In this document: one piece after another, positions 6,231 through 15,014 of the stretch
Layout: the number at the start of each line of letters is the position of its first letter
Position numbering within the stretch: the first letter of the stretch is position 1
From: an uncultured Clostridia bacterium
Lineage (GTDB): Bacteria > Bacillota > Clostridia > UBA1381
Length of the DNA: 18,912 bases
NCBI GenBank assembly: GCA_910578235.1
Contig: CAJTPP010000012.1
Location: 33,014-51,925, forward strand
Direction: 5' to 3'
Made by a program: the position numbers and the translations under genes
The notes under the pieces: generated by a model
Seen by the model: the letters and a program-made list of their open reading frames with translations, nothing else
The model's database searches: none
Told to the model about the DNA's origin: nothing

Positions 6231-8042
6231 ATGCCAAACGAACGACAGGAAAAAATCAGAAATTTTTGTATAATAGCGCATATAGACCATGGGAAGTCTA
6301 CTCTTGCAGACAGACTGCTGGAACTGACGGGCGAGGTGGAGAAGCGTGACATGGAAAACCAGCTTCTTGACAATATGGATCTTGAAAGAGAGAGAGGCAT
6401 AACAATAAAAGCTCATGCTGTTACGCTAAAATATAAACGCGCTGACGGGGAGGTATACACGCTTAATCTTATTGATACTCCGGGACATGTGGATTTTAAC
6501 TATGAGGTTTCACGCTCGCTTGCGGCCTGCGAGGGGGCAATTCTTATTGTGGATGCGTCGCAGGGAATAGAAGCGCAGACGCTTGCAAACACATATCTTG
6601 CTATTGATCATGACCTTGAGGTGGTGCCTGTTATAAATAAAATAGATTTACCGTCGGCGCAGCCTGACGTTGTGATACGTGAAATAGAGGATGTAATAGG
6701 AATACCGGCAGAGGAAGCGCCGCAGGTTTCAGCTAAAACAGGACTTAATGTAGAGGCGGTGCTGGAGGAAATTGTTAATATGATGCCGTGTCCCGACGGT
6801 GACGAAAATGCTCCTTTGCAGGCGTTAATATTCGATTCTTATTATGACAGCTATAAGGGAGTTATTGTATATGTAAGAATTAAAGAGGGACGCGTAAAGG
6901 TTGGGGACAGGATAAAAATGATGGCTACAGGCGCGCAGTTTGACGTGGTTGAGGTGGGAGTTATGCATCCTGCAGGACTTATCCCAACCAAGGAGCTTTG
7001 CGCGGGTGACGTTGGCTATATTGCGGCAAGTATAAAAAATATACAGGATACACGAGTGGGAGACACGGTTACAACAGTTAAAAATTCAGCCAAAGAGCCG
7101 CTTCCCGGATATAAGAAGGTTAATCCTATGGTATATTGCGGTATATATCCGGCTGACGGAGCGCAGTATGAGGATTTGAAGGACGCTCTTTCCAAGCTTC
7201 AGCTCAATGATGCCGCTCTTATGTTTGAGCCAGAAACATCAGTAGCGCTGGGGTTTGGGTTCCGATGCGGATTTCTGGGATTGCTTCATATGGAGATTAT
7301 TCAGGAAAGACTTGAGAGAGAATATAATCTTGATCTTGTGACAACCGCGCCGAGCGTTATTTATAAGGTATATAAAACAAGCGGTGAGATGGTTTGGGTG
7401 GATAATCCGACTAATCTGCCGGATGGCTCGGAAATTGACTATATGGAAGAACCGATGGTTAAGGCGACTATAATGGTGCCAAAGGATTATGTCGGCAATG
7501 TTATGGAGCTGTGTCAGGAAAGACGCGGCATATACAAAGATATGACATATATGGATGAGACAAGAGCCGAGATTTTTTACGAGCTGCCGCTGAACGAGAT
7601 TATATATGATTTCTTTGACGCGCTGAAATCAAGAACAAAGGGTTACGCGTCATTTGACTATGAGCTATGCGGCTATAACAGAAGCAGTCTTGTAAAGCTG
7701 GATATATTGCTTAACGGTGAGATGGTAGACGCGCTTTCGTTTATTGTTCATAAGGACAGCGCGTATTCACGCGGAAGAAAAATGGCAGAAAAGCTGAAAG
7801 AGGCAATTCCGCGTCAGTTGTTTGAGGTGCCTATTCAGGCGGCGATAGGCTCAAAAATAATAGCCCGTGAAACAGTGCGCGCAATGCGTAAGGACGTGCT
7901 TGCCAAATGTTATGGCGGTGATATTACCCGAAAGAAAAAATTGCTTGAAAAGCAGAAAGAGGGTAAAAAGCGTATGCGTCAGGTGGGCAGCGTGGAGGTG
8001 CCGCAGGAAGCGTTCATGTCTGTACTGAAACTGGATGATTGA
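6231..8042 (+). CDS. lepA: Elongation factor 4 (LepA)
   Basis: A 603-residue translational GTPase that binds the ribosome; back-translocation and a role in initiation or subunit assembly have both been proposed. Seen: P-loop AHIDHGKST at 16-24, switch I RERGITIK at 53-60, DTPGH at 82-86 and NKID at 136-139. The EF-G-like domains II, III and V follow, including GFRCGFLGLLHMEI. The LepA-specific C-terminal domain contains RETVRAMRKDV, CYGGDITRKKKLLEKQKEGKKRM and VPQEAF. Full length for the family. The frame also has an ATG at 6207, but the one at 6231 has an AGGAGA ribosome binding site at the right distance and gives the usual N-terminus. spoIIP-lepA is a conserved pair; the hemW and hrcA genes that often follow are absent here, replaced by the convergent nifJ. 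Confidence 0.97.
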   Translation: MPNERQEKIRNFCIIAHIDHGKSTLADRLLELTGEVEKRDMENQLLDNMDLERERGITIKAHAVTLKYKRADGEVYTLNLIDTPGHVDFNYEVSRSLAACEGAILIVDASQGIEAQTLANTYLAIDHDLEVVPVINKIDLPSAQPDVVIREIEDVIGIPAEEAPQVSAKTGLNVEAVLEEIVNMMPCPDGDENAPLQALIFDSYYDSYKGVIVYVRIKEGRVKVGDRIKMMATGAQFDVVEVGVMHPAGLIPTKELCAGDVGYIAASIKNIQDTRVGDTVTTVKNSAKEPLPGYKKVNPMVYCGIYPADGAQYEDLKDALSKLQLNDAALMFEPETSVALGFGFRCGFLGLLHMEIIQERLEREYNLDLVTTAPSVIYKVYKTSGEMVWVDNPTNLPDGSEIDYMEEPMVKATIMVPKDYVGNVMELCQERRGIYKDMTYMDETRAEIFYELPLNEIIYDFFDALKSRTKGYASFDYELCGYNRSSLVKLDILLNGEMVDALSFIVHKDSAYSRGRKMAEKLKEAIPRQLFEVPIQAAIGSKIIARETVRAMRKDVLAKCYGGDITRKKKLLEKQKEGKKRMRQVGSVEVPQEAFMSVLKLDD

Positions 8043-8147
8043 TATTGATGTATTGCAAAATAAAAATACTATCATTGGTATATATTAAAATTTTATGTGA
8101 CATAGTTATATTAGAGTATAATTCAAAAATTTACAAGATTTTAACAA

Positions 8148-8179
8148 AAAATAGCTGTCGCTTTTGCGACAGCTATTTT
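8148..8179 (-). terminator. Shared terminator of nifJ and lepA
   Basis: A perfect 13-bp stem with a 6-base loop. On the minus strand it ends in TTTTTTGTT and suits nifJ. On the plus strand it ends in TTTTACTATTT and can serve lepA. The 105 bases between it and lepA are AT-rich and hold no gene that I can see. Confidence 0.85.
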
Positions 8180-8188
8180 ACTATTTAA

Positions 8189-11100
8189 TTAATTTTGTTC
8201 AGCTAATTTTACAAGATGAGCGTATTTTTCTTCCGCATTTTTCTTAGCTTTTGCAAACAGTTCTTTTGCTCTCTCAGGATTTGAACGTGCGAGTGAGTTA
8301 TAACGAACCTCACCCATAATAAACTCTTCATAATCCATAGTAGGAGCTTTCGAGTCAAGCTGGAACGGATTTTTGCCGTCAAGAGCAAGTCTTGGGTCAA
8401 ATCTGAACAGATGCCAGTAGCCTGCCTGTACAGCCTTCTTTTCCTCTGTCTGAGCAATGCTCATACCACCCTTGATACCATGGTTGATACATGGAGCGTA
8501 TGCTATAATCAGTGACGGACCGTTGTAGCTTTCTGCTTCTATCATGGCCTTTAGCAGCTGATTTTGGTCAGCGCCCTGAGCAACCTGAGCAACATAAACA
8601 TATCCGTAGCTCATAGCGATTGCGGCAAGATCTTTTTTCTTAACCTCTTTACCTGCGGCAGCAAACTGAGCGATCGCGCCTGTAGGTGTGGCTTTTGATG
8701 ACTGGCCGCCGGTGTTTGAATATACCTCTGTATCAAATACAAGTATATTTACATCTTCGCCTGAAGCAAGAACATGATCAACACCGCCGAAGCCGATGTC
8801 GTATGCCCAGCCGTCACCGCCGAATATCCAGCAGGATTTCTTTGTAAGGTATTCTTTATCAGCAAGCACGTCCTTTGCTTCCTGTGAATTTATATTTGCT
8901 ATTGCTTTCAGTAATTCCTCTGTCGCAACCTTGTTTGCGGCCGCGTCGTTCTTTGTTTCAATGAATTTATTGATTGCCGGCTTAGCGTAAGCGTTTTCTT
9001 CCGCAATCTTTTCAAGCTTGGCAATGTTGGCATTTCTCAGTGTGTCCTGAGCGATAAACATACCAAGTCCGTATTCGGCGTTGTCCTCAAACAGTGAGTT
9101 GGCCCATGCGGGACCATGACCGTCAGAATTGACAGTATACGGTGTTGACGGGGAAGAACCACCCCAGATTGATGAACAGCCTGTAGCATTCGCTATATAC
9201 ATTCTATCTCCGAACAGCTGTGTAACAAGCTTAGCGTATGGTGTTTCTCCACAGCCCGCGCAAGCGCCTGAGAATTCAAGATACGGCATTCTGAATTGAC
9301 TGCCTTTAACCGTTGAAGCCTTGAATTTGTCAAGCACTTCCTGTTTCTCGGCAAGAGTTACAAGATAATCATATTTAGGCTGATCGTCAAGACGTTCTTC
9401 AAGAGGCATCATAACAAGAGCGGGATCTTTTTTGCCTGCGTTGTTGACGGGACATACATTGGCGCAGCTGCCGCAGCCTGTACAGTCAAGAACAGTGATA
9501 GCCATTGAGTAGTATAGTCCGTCAAGCTGCATAGTGTTTGCATATTTAATACCCTCAGGAGCATTGTCAAGCTCATCCTTTGTAAGAACAACAGGACGGA
9601 TACAAGCATGGGGACACACATATGAACAGTTTCCGCACTGAATACATGTCTCGTTATTCCATACGGGAACATCTATAGCGATACCTCTTTTTTCAAAAGC
9701 TGATGAACCCAGAGGAACTTCGCCTGTCTGATAAGGCTCAAAAGTAGACACGGGAAGCTGCATGCCGCGGAATTGGTTGATAGGAACAAGCACGTTGTTT
9801 ACATAATCTGTAAGTTTTCCGTCGCCATGGAATTTAACTGATAAATCCTCAGCTTCAGCGTTTTTCCAGTTTTCCGGAACCTCAATCTTTACAATCTGCT
9901 GAGCGCCTGCGTCAATCGCGTCATGGTTCATTTTAACTATAGCATCGCCCTTCTTTGAATACGAAGCTGTAGCGGCATCCTTCATATACTGTATAGCGTC
10001 TGCTTCAGGAAGGATTTTTGACAGCTTGAAGAAAGCCGACTGTAATACAGTGTTTATTCTGCTGCCAAGACCGATCTCTTTACCTATTTTCACGCCGTCA
10101 ATTGTATAGAACTGAATATTGTTATCGGCAATATATTTCTTAACCTGTCCGGGAAGATGCTCATCAAGCTCTGCCGCATTCCATGAGCAGTTCAAAAGGA
10201 ATACTCCGCCCGGCTTGATATCTGATACCATATCATACTGTCTGATATATGACGCCTTGTGGCAGGCAACAAAATCAGCCTTGTTGATAAGGTATGTAGA
10301 CGTGATTTTTGGATTGCCGAAACGAAGATGTGAGCAGGTAAGACCGCCTGATTTCTTTGAGTCGTAGTCAAAATACGCCTGTACATTCATATCTGTGTGG
10401 TCGCCGATGATTTTTACCGAGTTTTTGTTGGCGCCTACAGTACCGTCCGCGCCAAGTCCCCAGAACTTACAGCTTGTAATACCTTCCGGAGTAGTGTCGG
10501 GGTTTTCGTCAATCGGAAGCGAGAGATTTGTAACATCGTCATTGATACCGATTGTAAATCTTTTTTTGTCTGCATTCTTGTATACAGCGATAATCTGCGC
10601 CGGAGTTGTATCCTTTGATCCAAGACCATAACGTCCGGAATAAACGGGGATATCGGCAAACTGTGTGTCACGGAGCGCGGCGACAACGTCAAGATAAAGA
10701 GGTTCGCCGATTGAACCCGGTTCTTTTGTTCTGTCAAGAACGCTGATTTTCTTAACTGTTGAAGGAATAGCTTCAGCCAGATGCTTAACACTGAACGGTC
10801 TGTAAAGTCTTACCTTTACAAGGCCAACCTTGCGTCCGTTTGCGTTTAGATAATCAACCGTTTCGGCAATTGTGTCACAAACGCTGCCCATAGCGATAAT
10901 TATTTCTTCCGCGTCAGGTGCGCCGTAGTAGTTAAACAGCTTATAGTCAGAACCGATTTTTTCATTTACCTTGTCCATGTATGACTGAACAACGTCAGGA
11001 ATAGCGTCATAAGCTTTGTTTGACGCTTCTCTGGATTGGAAGAATACATCAGGGTTTTGAGCTGTGCCTCTCTGAGCGGGATGCTCGGGATTGAGAGACT

Positions 11101-11716
11101 TGCGTCTGAAATCGTTAAGCGCGTTCCAGTCGAGCATATCAGATAGGTCAGCGTAATCCCAGCAGGCAACCTTCTGGTATTCGTGCGATGTTCTGAAGCC
11201 GTCAAAGAAATGAATAAACGGAATTTTACCCTTAATAGTAGAGAGATGCGCTACAGCACCTAAATCCATTGCTTCCTGCGGATTTGTCGAAGCGAGCATG
11301 GCAAAACCTGTCTGACGGCACGCCATAACGTCCTGATGATCGCCGAAAATTGACAGCGCGTGAGACGCAAGCGCTCTTGCGGACACATTGAACACGCATG
11401 GAAGCTGCTCGCCCGCAATCTTATACATATTCGGGATCATAAGCAAAAGTCCCTGTGAGGCCGTGTATGTGGTTGTGAGAGCTCCCGCTGTGAGAGATCC
11501 GTGCACGGTACCGGCAGCGCCGGCCTCGGACTGCATTTCTACAACCTTGACAGTGCGTCCGAAAATGTTTGTTTGTCCGGCAGCCGACCATTTGTCAGTC
11601 ACTTCTGCCATTGTGGATGATGGTGTGATAGGATAGATAGCAGCGACATCCGTAAACGCGTATGAAGCGTAAGCGGCGGCGTTGTTACCGTCCATTGTTT
11701 TCATTTTTCTTGCCAT
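8189..11716 (-). CDS. nifJ: Pyruvate:ferredoxin (flavodoxin) oxidoreductase, single-chain
   Basis: A 1175-residue enzyme that oxidises pyruvate with CoA to acetyl-CoA and CO2 and reduces ferredoxin; it is the central pyruvate route of anaerobic Clostridia. All domains of the fused form are present. The N-terminal pyrimidine-binding domain has DVAAIYPITPSS and EMQSEAGAAGTVHG. The domain II region carries SVLDRTKEPGSIGEPLY. The ferredoxin-like insert has two clusters: CIQCGNCSYVCP (C691, C694, C697, C701) and CTGCGSCANVCP (C745, C748, C751, C755). The TPP-binding domain has ACAGCGETPYAKL, GDGWAYDIGFGG (about 965) and VYSNTGGQSSKATPTGA; CINHG near the C-terminus completes the third cluster. The ribosome binding site is GAGGAGGA. 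It is the sole gene of its unit, with a strong promoter, a leader hairpin and a terminator. Confidence 0.98.
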   Translation of the reverse strand: MARKMKTMDGNNAAAYASYAFTDVAAIYPITPSSTMAEVTDKWSAAGQTNIFGRTVKVVEMQSEAGAAGTVHGSLTAGALTTTYTASQGLLLMIPNMYKIAGEQLPCVFNVSARALASHALSIFGDHQDVMACRQTGFAMLASTNPQEAMDLGAVAHLSTIKGKIPFIHFFDGFRTSHEYQKVACWDYADLSDMLDWNALNDFRRKSLNPEHPAQRGTAQNPDVFFQSREASNKAYDAIPDVVQSYMDKVNEKIGSDYKLFNYYGAPDAEEIIIAMGSVCDTIAETVDYLNANGRKVGLVKVRLYRPFSVKHLAEAIPSTVKKISVLDRTKEPGSIGEPLYLDVVAALRDTQFADIPVYSGRYGLGSKDTTPAQIIAVYKNADKKRFTIGINDDVTNLSLPIDENPDTTPEGITSCKFWGLGADGTVGANKNSVKIIGDHTDMNVQAYFDYDSKKSGGLTCSHLRFGNPKITSTYLINKADFVACHKASYIRQYDMVSDIKPGGVFLLNCSWNAAELDEHLPGQVKKYIADNNIQFYTIDGVKIGKEIGLGSRINTVLQSAFFKLSKILPEADAIQYMKDAATASYSKKGDAIVKMNHDAIDAGAQQIVKIEVPENWKNAEAEDLSVKFHGDGKLTDYVNNVLVPINQFRGMQLPVSTFEPYQTGEVPLGSSAFEKRGIAIDVPVWNNETCIQCGNCSYVCPHACIRPVVLTKDELDNAPEGIKYANTMQLDGLYYSMAITVLDCTGCGSCANVCPVNNAGKKDPALVMMPLEERLDDQPKYDYLVTLAEKQEVLDKFKASTVKGSQFRMPYLEFSGACAGCGETPYAKLVTQLFGDRMYIANATGCSSIWGGSSPSTPYTVNSDGHGPAWANSLFEDNAEYGLGMFIAQDTLRNANIAKLEKIAEENAYAKPAINKFIETKNDAAANKVATEELLKAIANINSQEAKDVLADKEYLTKKSCWIFGGDGWAYDIGFGGVDHVLASGEDVNILVFDTEVYSNTGGQSSKATPTGAIAQFAAAGKEVKKKDLAAIAMSYGYVYVAQVAQGADQNQLLKAMIEAESYNGPSLIIAYAPCINHGIKGGMSIAQTEEKKAVQAGYWHLFRFDPRLALDGKNPFQLDSKAPTMDYEEFIMGEVRYNSLARSNPERAKELFAKAKKNAEEKYAHLVKLAEQN

Positions 11717-11748
11717 CGGAAATATTCCTCCTCGTTTATTTTCTCTTT

Positions 11749-11769
11749 AAGAAGAATAAAATTCTTCTT
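11749..11769. promoter_or_regulatory. Inverted repeat in the nifJ leader
   Basis: AAGAAGAAT-AAA-ATTCTTCTT is a perfect 9-bp inverted repeat, roughly 20-40 bases after the predicted nifJ start of transcription and before the ribosome binding site. It could be an operator or a 5' stem-loop that stabilises the mRNA. It does not fit the Rex consensus. Confidence 0.45.
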
Positions 11770-11792
11770 AGTGTATTTTTGTACATAGATAT

Positions 11793-11821
11793 ATAATATC
11801 ACTTTCTGTTGATAAAATCAA
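11793..11821 (-). promoter_or_regulatory. Promoter of nifJ
   Basis: TTGATT, a 17-bp spacer and TATTAT read leftward, giving a leader of about 70 bases. Confidence 0.75.
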
Positions 11822-11874
11822 GGTATAAGATACAATATTTTCTAAAAGCCCAAAAGATTTTCTGTTAATTTATA

Positions 11875-11910
11875 CAAAAACAGCCCGCGTATATAATAAT
11901 CAGGGCTGCT
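11875..11910 (-). terminator. Terminator after the 77-residue protein gene
   Basis: AGCAGCCC and GGGCTGTT arms pair (one G-U) around a 16-base AT-rich loop, followed by TTTTTG on the minus strand. It lies 10 bases after the stop codon. Confidence 0.7.
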
Positions 11911-11920
11911 TTGTTTAGCG

Positions 11921-12154
11921 TCAGATATGTTTTAATGCCGCTTTTTGTATAATTTCAAAATTCAGATCGCGTTCAAGTTCTTTGAATTTGTTGTACAGAC
12001 GGCAGCATCGGTTTGATTTTGCGCTCAGAGCTTTTGAAGAAAGACTGCGGCCTCGTGCTATGCGGCGGTCTACAGTTTTGTCAAAACTTCTTTTGCATGC
12101 CTCAATATAAATTCCGAAAAGGAATAAATTAATTGATTTCATAAGTATTTTCAT
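11921..12154 (-). CDS. Uncharacterised small basic protein (77 residues)
   Basis: I do not recognise a family. Seen: a frame with a GGAGG ribosome binding site six bases before the ATG and a proper terminator after the stop, which together make it a credible gene. The product begins with a short hydrophobic stretch (SINLFLFGIYI, about 7-17), then becomes strongly basic (KRSFDKTVDRRIARGRS), has a Cys pair (C50, C51) and ends in a mixed-charge helix-like part (NKFKELERDLNFEIIQKAALKH). The N-terminus is too short and too polar at its ends for a sure membrane helix; an amphipathic or peripheral membrane helix is possible. It stands alone between nifJ and the divergent nrd operon. No clear sigma-A promoter is visible; TTGTTA with an 18-bp spacer and TATATA near 12245-12280 is a weak candidate. 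Confidence 0.6.
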   Translation of the reverse strand: MKILMKSINLFLFGIYIEACKRSFDKTVDRRIARGRSLSSKALSAKSNRCCRLYNKFKELERDLNFEIIQKAALKHI

Positions 12155-12260
12155 ATTCTACCTCCAAAAATTAATAGTTATAGTATCTTCAAAAAAATTC
12201 TTGTTAGACATACAATATTTGTTTGTCTGAGCAGTAATTTCCGCTGCGTTATATATTTTC

Positions 12261-12280
12261 TGTAACATTGTTGTAACAAA
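12261..12280. promoter_or_regulatory. TGTAACA repeats between divergent genes
   Basis: TGTAACA occurs twice in the same direction 11 bp apart, about one helical turn. The second copy also lies within TTGTT-GT-AACAA, a small inverted repeat. It is 19 bp upstream of the nrdD -35 element, where an activator could bind. Function is inferred. Confidence 0.3.
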
Positions 12281-12298
12281 TAGATAATATGAATGTAA

Positions 12299-12327
12299 TT
12301 GAAAAAACAGATGTTGGGTGTTATAAT
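12299..12327 (+). promoter_or_regulatory. Promoter of nrdDG
   Basis: TTGAAA, a 17-bp spacer and a perfect TATAAT. The leader to nrdD is about 70 bases. Confidence 0.8.
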
Positions 12328-12345
12328 AGAAAATCGATAGACAAC

Positions 12346-12363
12346 ACCACAATATATAGTGGT
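12346..12363. promoter_or_regulatory. NrdR box
   Basis: ACCACAATATATAGTGGT matches 14 of 16 positions of the NrdR consensus acaCwATATATwGtgt and is nearly palindromic. It lies just downstream of the predicted start of transcription, where binding of the dATP/ATP-sensing repressor NrdR would block nrdDG. NrdR boxes usually come in pairs about 31 bp apart; I see no good second box at that distance on either side. Confidence 0.75.
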
Positions 12364-12405
12364 AAATACAATTGGGGAGCATGATCTTAAAGAGGAGAAA
12401 ATAAA

Positions 12406-14523
12406 ATGAAAGTAATAAAAAAGGATAATACAAAGGAGCCGTTTAATGTCCAAAAGGTGGTTGTTGCCGTAAATAAATCGGCTTTTCGGGCTCTTGTAAA
12501 ATTTACTGACGAGGAAATTGACTTTATTTGTAAATTTGTGGAGAAAGAAGCGGAAAAAATGGGCAAGGAGGAAATAGAAATTTCCGAAATGCACAATATT
12601 GTTGAGGGCGCTCTGGAAAGAATAAATCCGAAGGTTGCCAAAAGCTACCGTGATTACCGCAACTATAAACAGGATTTTGTTCAGATGCTAGATGAGGTTT
12701 ATAAGAAAAGCCAGTCTATAATGTATATAGGAGATAAGGAAAATTCTAATACAGACAGCGCTCTTGTTTCCACAAAAAGAAGTCTTATATTTAATCAGCT
12801 CAATAAGGAATTATACAAAAAGTTTTTTCTTACGACAGAGGAGCTTCAGGCATGCCGTGACGGATATATTTATATTCACGATATGTCCGCGCGCCGCGAT
12901 ACTATGAATTGCTGTCTGTTTGATGTGGAGAGCGTGCTCAGGGGCGGATTTGAAATGGGAAATCTGTGGTATAACGAGCCGAAAACTCTTGACGTGGCGT
13001 TTGACGTTATAGGAGATCTAGTTCTTTCTGCCGCAAGCCAGCAGTACGGCGGCTTCACAGTACCGTCAGCTGATCTGATACTGGAGCCGTATGCGGAAAA
13101 GTCGTATAAGTTTTATATAGAAAAATATATAAAGCTTGGTCTTGACAGCGATAATGCTGAGGAGATTGCTGTTGCTGATATACAGCGTGATTTTGAACAG
13201 GGTTTTCAGGGCTGGGAATATAAGTTTAATTCTGTTTCTTCAAGCAGAGGAGATTATCCTTTTATAACGGTCACTGTGGGCACGGGAACCGGGCGTTTTG
13301 CAAAGATGGCGTCAATTACTATGCTTAATGTAAGAAAGAACGGTCAGGGAAAGAAAGGGCGAAAGAAGCCGGTGCTGTTTCCTAAAATAGTATTTTTATA
13401 TGATGAAAATCTGCATGGGACAGGTAAGCCGCTTGAGGATGTGTTTGAAGCGGGAATAGAGTGCTCGTCAAAGACAATGTATCCTGACTGGCTCAGCCTT
13501 ACGGGCGAGGGTTATGTTCCGTCTATGTACAAGCAATACGGAAAGATAATTTCGCCTATGGGATGCAGGGCGTTTTTGTCGCCGTGGTACGAAAAGGGCG
13601 GAATTAAGCCTGCTAATGATGATGACTCTCCGGTATTTGTGGGAAGATTTAATATAGGCGTTGTGTCGCTGCATCTGCCGATGATACTGGCTAAGGCACA
13701 ACAGGAAAACAAAGATTTTTTTGAGCTTCTTGATTATTATCTTAATCTTATACGTCAGCTTCATATACGCACATATGATTATCTTGGAGAGATGCATGCC
13801 TCAACCAATCCTCTCGCGTACTGCGAGGGTGGATTTTACGGCGGACATCTCGGTATCCATGATAAAATAAAGCCGATATTAAAGACAGCTACCGCGTCAT
13901 TCGGAATAACAGCGCTGAATGAGCTTCAGCAGCTTTATAATAAGCGTTCACTTGTTGAGGATGGTGAATTTGCGATTAAAACGCTTGAACATATAAATGA
14001 CAGAGTCAATCAGTTTAAGGATGAGGACGGACGGTTATACGCTATATACGGAACTCCTGCTGAATCTTTATGCGGATTACAGGTAGAGCAGTTCAGGAAG
14101 AAGTATGGGGTTATAGAAAATGTGTCTGACAGGGAATATGTTTCAAATAGTTTTCATTGTCATGTTACAGAGGAAATAACGCCGATAGAGAAGCAAAATC
14201 TTGAAAAACGCTTCTGGGAGCTTTCAAACGGCGGTAAAATTCAGTATGTAAAATATCCTATAAGTTATAATACTGACGCTATAAGAACTCTTGTAAGACG
14301 CGCAATGGGTATGGGATTTTATGAGGGTGTTAACCTGTCCCTCGCATACTGTGATGACTGCGGACATGAGGAGCTTGATATGGATGTGTGTCCTAAATGC
14401 GGAAGTAAAAATTTGACGAAGATAGAACGAATGAACGGATATTTGTCATATTCACGCGTGAAGGGTGACACAAGACTAAACGGCGCTAAAATGGCTGAAA
14501 TAAAAGAAAGGAAAAGTATGTAA
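12406..14523 (+). CDS. nrdD: Anaerobic (class III) ribonucleoside-triphosphate reductase
   Basis: A 705-residue glycyl-radical enzyme that reduces ribonucleoside triphosphates to dNTPs without oxygen. Seen: an N-terminal ATP-cone (about 1-90; starts VIKKDNTKEPFNVQKV) for allosteric control by ATP and dATP. The catalytic ten-stranded barrel includes DTMNCCLFD and SQQYGGFTVPSADLIL. A C-terminal zinc site has C649, C652, C662 and C665, and the radical loop ERMNGYLSYS carries G678, the likely glycyl radical. Full length for the family. The ribosome binding site is AAAGAGGAGA. The last base of its stop is the first base of the nrdG start (TAATG), which couples the two. The promoter and the NrdR box upstream indicate control by NrdR. 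Confidence 0.96.
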   Translation: MKVIKKDNTKEPFNVQKVVVAVNKSAFRALVKFTDEEIDFICKFVEKEAEKMGKEEIEISEMHNIVEGALERINPKVAKSYRDYRNYKQDFVQMLDEVYKKSQSIMYIGDKENSNTDSALVSTKRSLIFNQLNKELYKKFFLTTEELQACRDGYIYIHDMSARRDTMNCCLFDVESVLRGGFEMGNLWYNEPKTLDVAFDVIGDLVLSAASQQYGGFTVPSADLILEPYAEKSYKFYIEKYIKLGLDSDNAEEIAVADIQRDFEQGFQGWEYKFNSVSSSRGDYPFITVTVGTGTGRFAKMASITMLNVRKNGQGKKGRKKPVLFPKIVFLYDENLHGTGKPLEDVFEAGIECSSKTMYPDWLSLTGEGYVPSMYKQYGKIISPMGCRAFLSPWYEKGGIKPANDDDSPVFVGRFNIGVVSLHLPMILAKAQQENKDFFELLDYYLNLIRQLHIRTYDYLGEMHASTNPLAYCEGGFYGGHLGIHDKIKPILKTATASFGITALNELQQLYNKRSLVEDGEFAIKTLEHINDRVNQFKDEDGRLYAIYGTPAESLCGLQVEQFRKKYGVIENVSDREYVSNSFHCHVTEEITPIEKQNLEKRFWELSNGGKIQYVKYPISYNTDAIRTLVRRAMGMGFYEGVNLSLAYCDDCGHEELDMDVCPKCGSKNLTKIERMNGYLSYSRVKGDTRLNGAKMAEIKERKSM

Positions 14524-15014
14524 TGCGTTATCACAATATAACAAAAGATGATATGCTTAACGGTGACGGACTGCGTGTTGTTTTGTGGGTGGCAGGCTGT
14601 GAGCACCAATGTCAGAACTGTCAGAACCCTGTGACGTGGGATATCAACGGCGGACTGGAATTTGACCGTGAAGCAAAAGAAGAAATTTTTACGGAGCTTC
14701 GTAAGGATTACGTTTCAGGGATTACGTTGAGCGGCGGTGATCCGCTGCATACCATGAATCGTGATGCGATAGGAGAATTGATAGAGGAAATTACAAAGGA
14801 ATTCCCGCAAAAAACAATATGGCTGTATAGCGGCTATGAGTGGCAGCATGTGCAGCATCTACCGTTTATTAAGCATGTTGATATTATGGTTGACGGACCA
14901 TTTGTGGAAAATCTTAAAGATAACAGACTGCAATGGAGAGGAAGTTCAAATCAGAAGGTTATAGATGTTAAGAAAAGTCTGGAAATAGGAAAGATAGTGT
15001 TGGCTGTAAAATAA
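14523..15014 (+). CDS. nrdG: Anaerobic ribonucleotide reductase activating enzyme
   Basis: A 163-residue radical SAM activase that creates the glycyl radical on NrdD. Seen: the N-terminal MRYHNITKDDMLNGDGLRVV, the cluster motif CEHQCQNC (C26, C30, C33) followed by QNPVTWD, and LSGGDPLH, the SAM-contacting GGD motif. DIMVDGPFV and the C-terminal WRGSSNQKVIDVKKS are also typical. The length is normal for this minimal family. It overlaps nrdD by one base (TAATG), with an AAAGGAAA ribosome binding site inside the end of nrdD, so the two products are translationally coupled. No terminator is seen before dut. Confidence 0.97.
   Translation: MRYHNITKDDMLNGDGLRVVLWVAGCEHQCQNCQNPVTWDINGGLEFDREAKEEIFTELRKDYVSGITLSGGDPLHTMNRDAIGELIEEITKEFPQKTIWLYSGYEWQHVQHLPFIKHVDIMVDGPFVENLKDNRLQWRGSSNQKVIDVKKSLEIGKIVLAVK

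Noticed and set aside
8043..8147. Promoter-like AT-rich motifs (for example TATAAT near 8118) after lepA
   Set aside because: Spacing to any -35 element is wrong (about 14 bp) and no gene follows on that strand before the terminator hairpin.
8209..11636. Several 60-118 codon frames on both strands inside nifJ
   Set aside because: All overlap the intact nifJ frame; they follow from its codon pattern and carry no recognisable protein features.
11749..11769. Rex operator at nifJ
   Set aside because: The repeat lacks the TTGTTAA-type half sites and the spacing of Rex sites.
12158..12641. Minus-strand frames across the nrdD start and promoter
   Set aside because: They are hydrophobic low-complexity readings of AT-rich DNA, antisense to nrdD and its control region.
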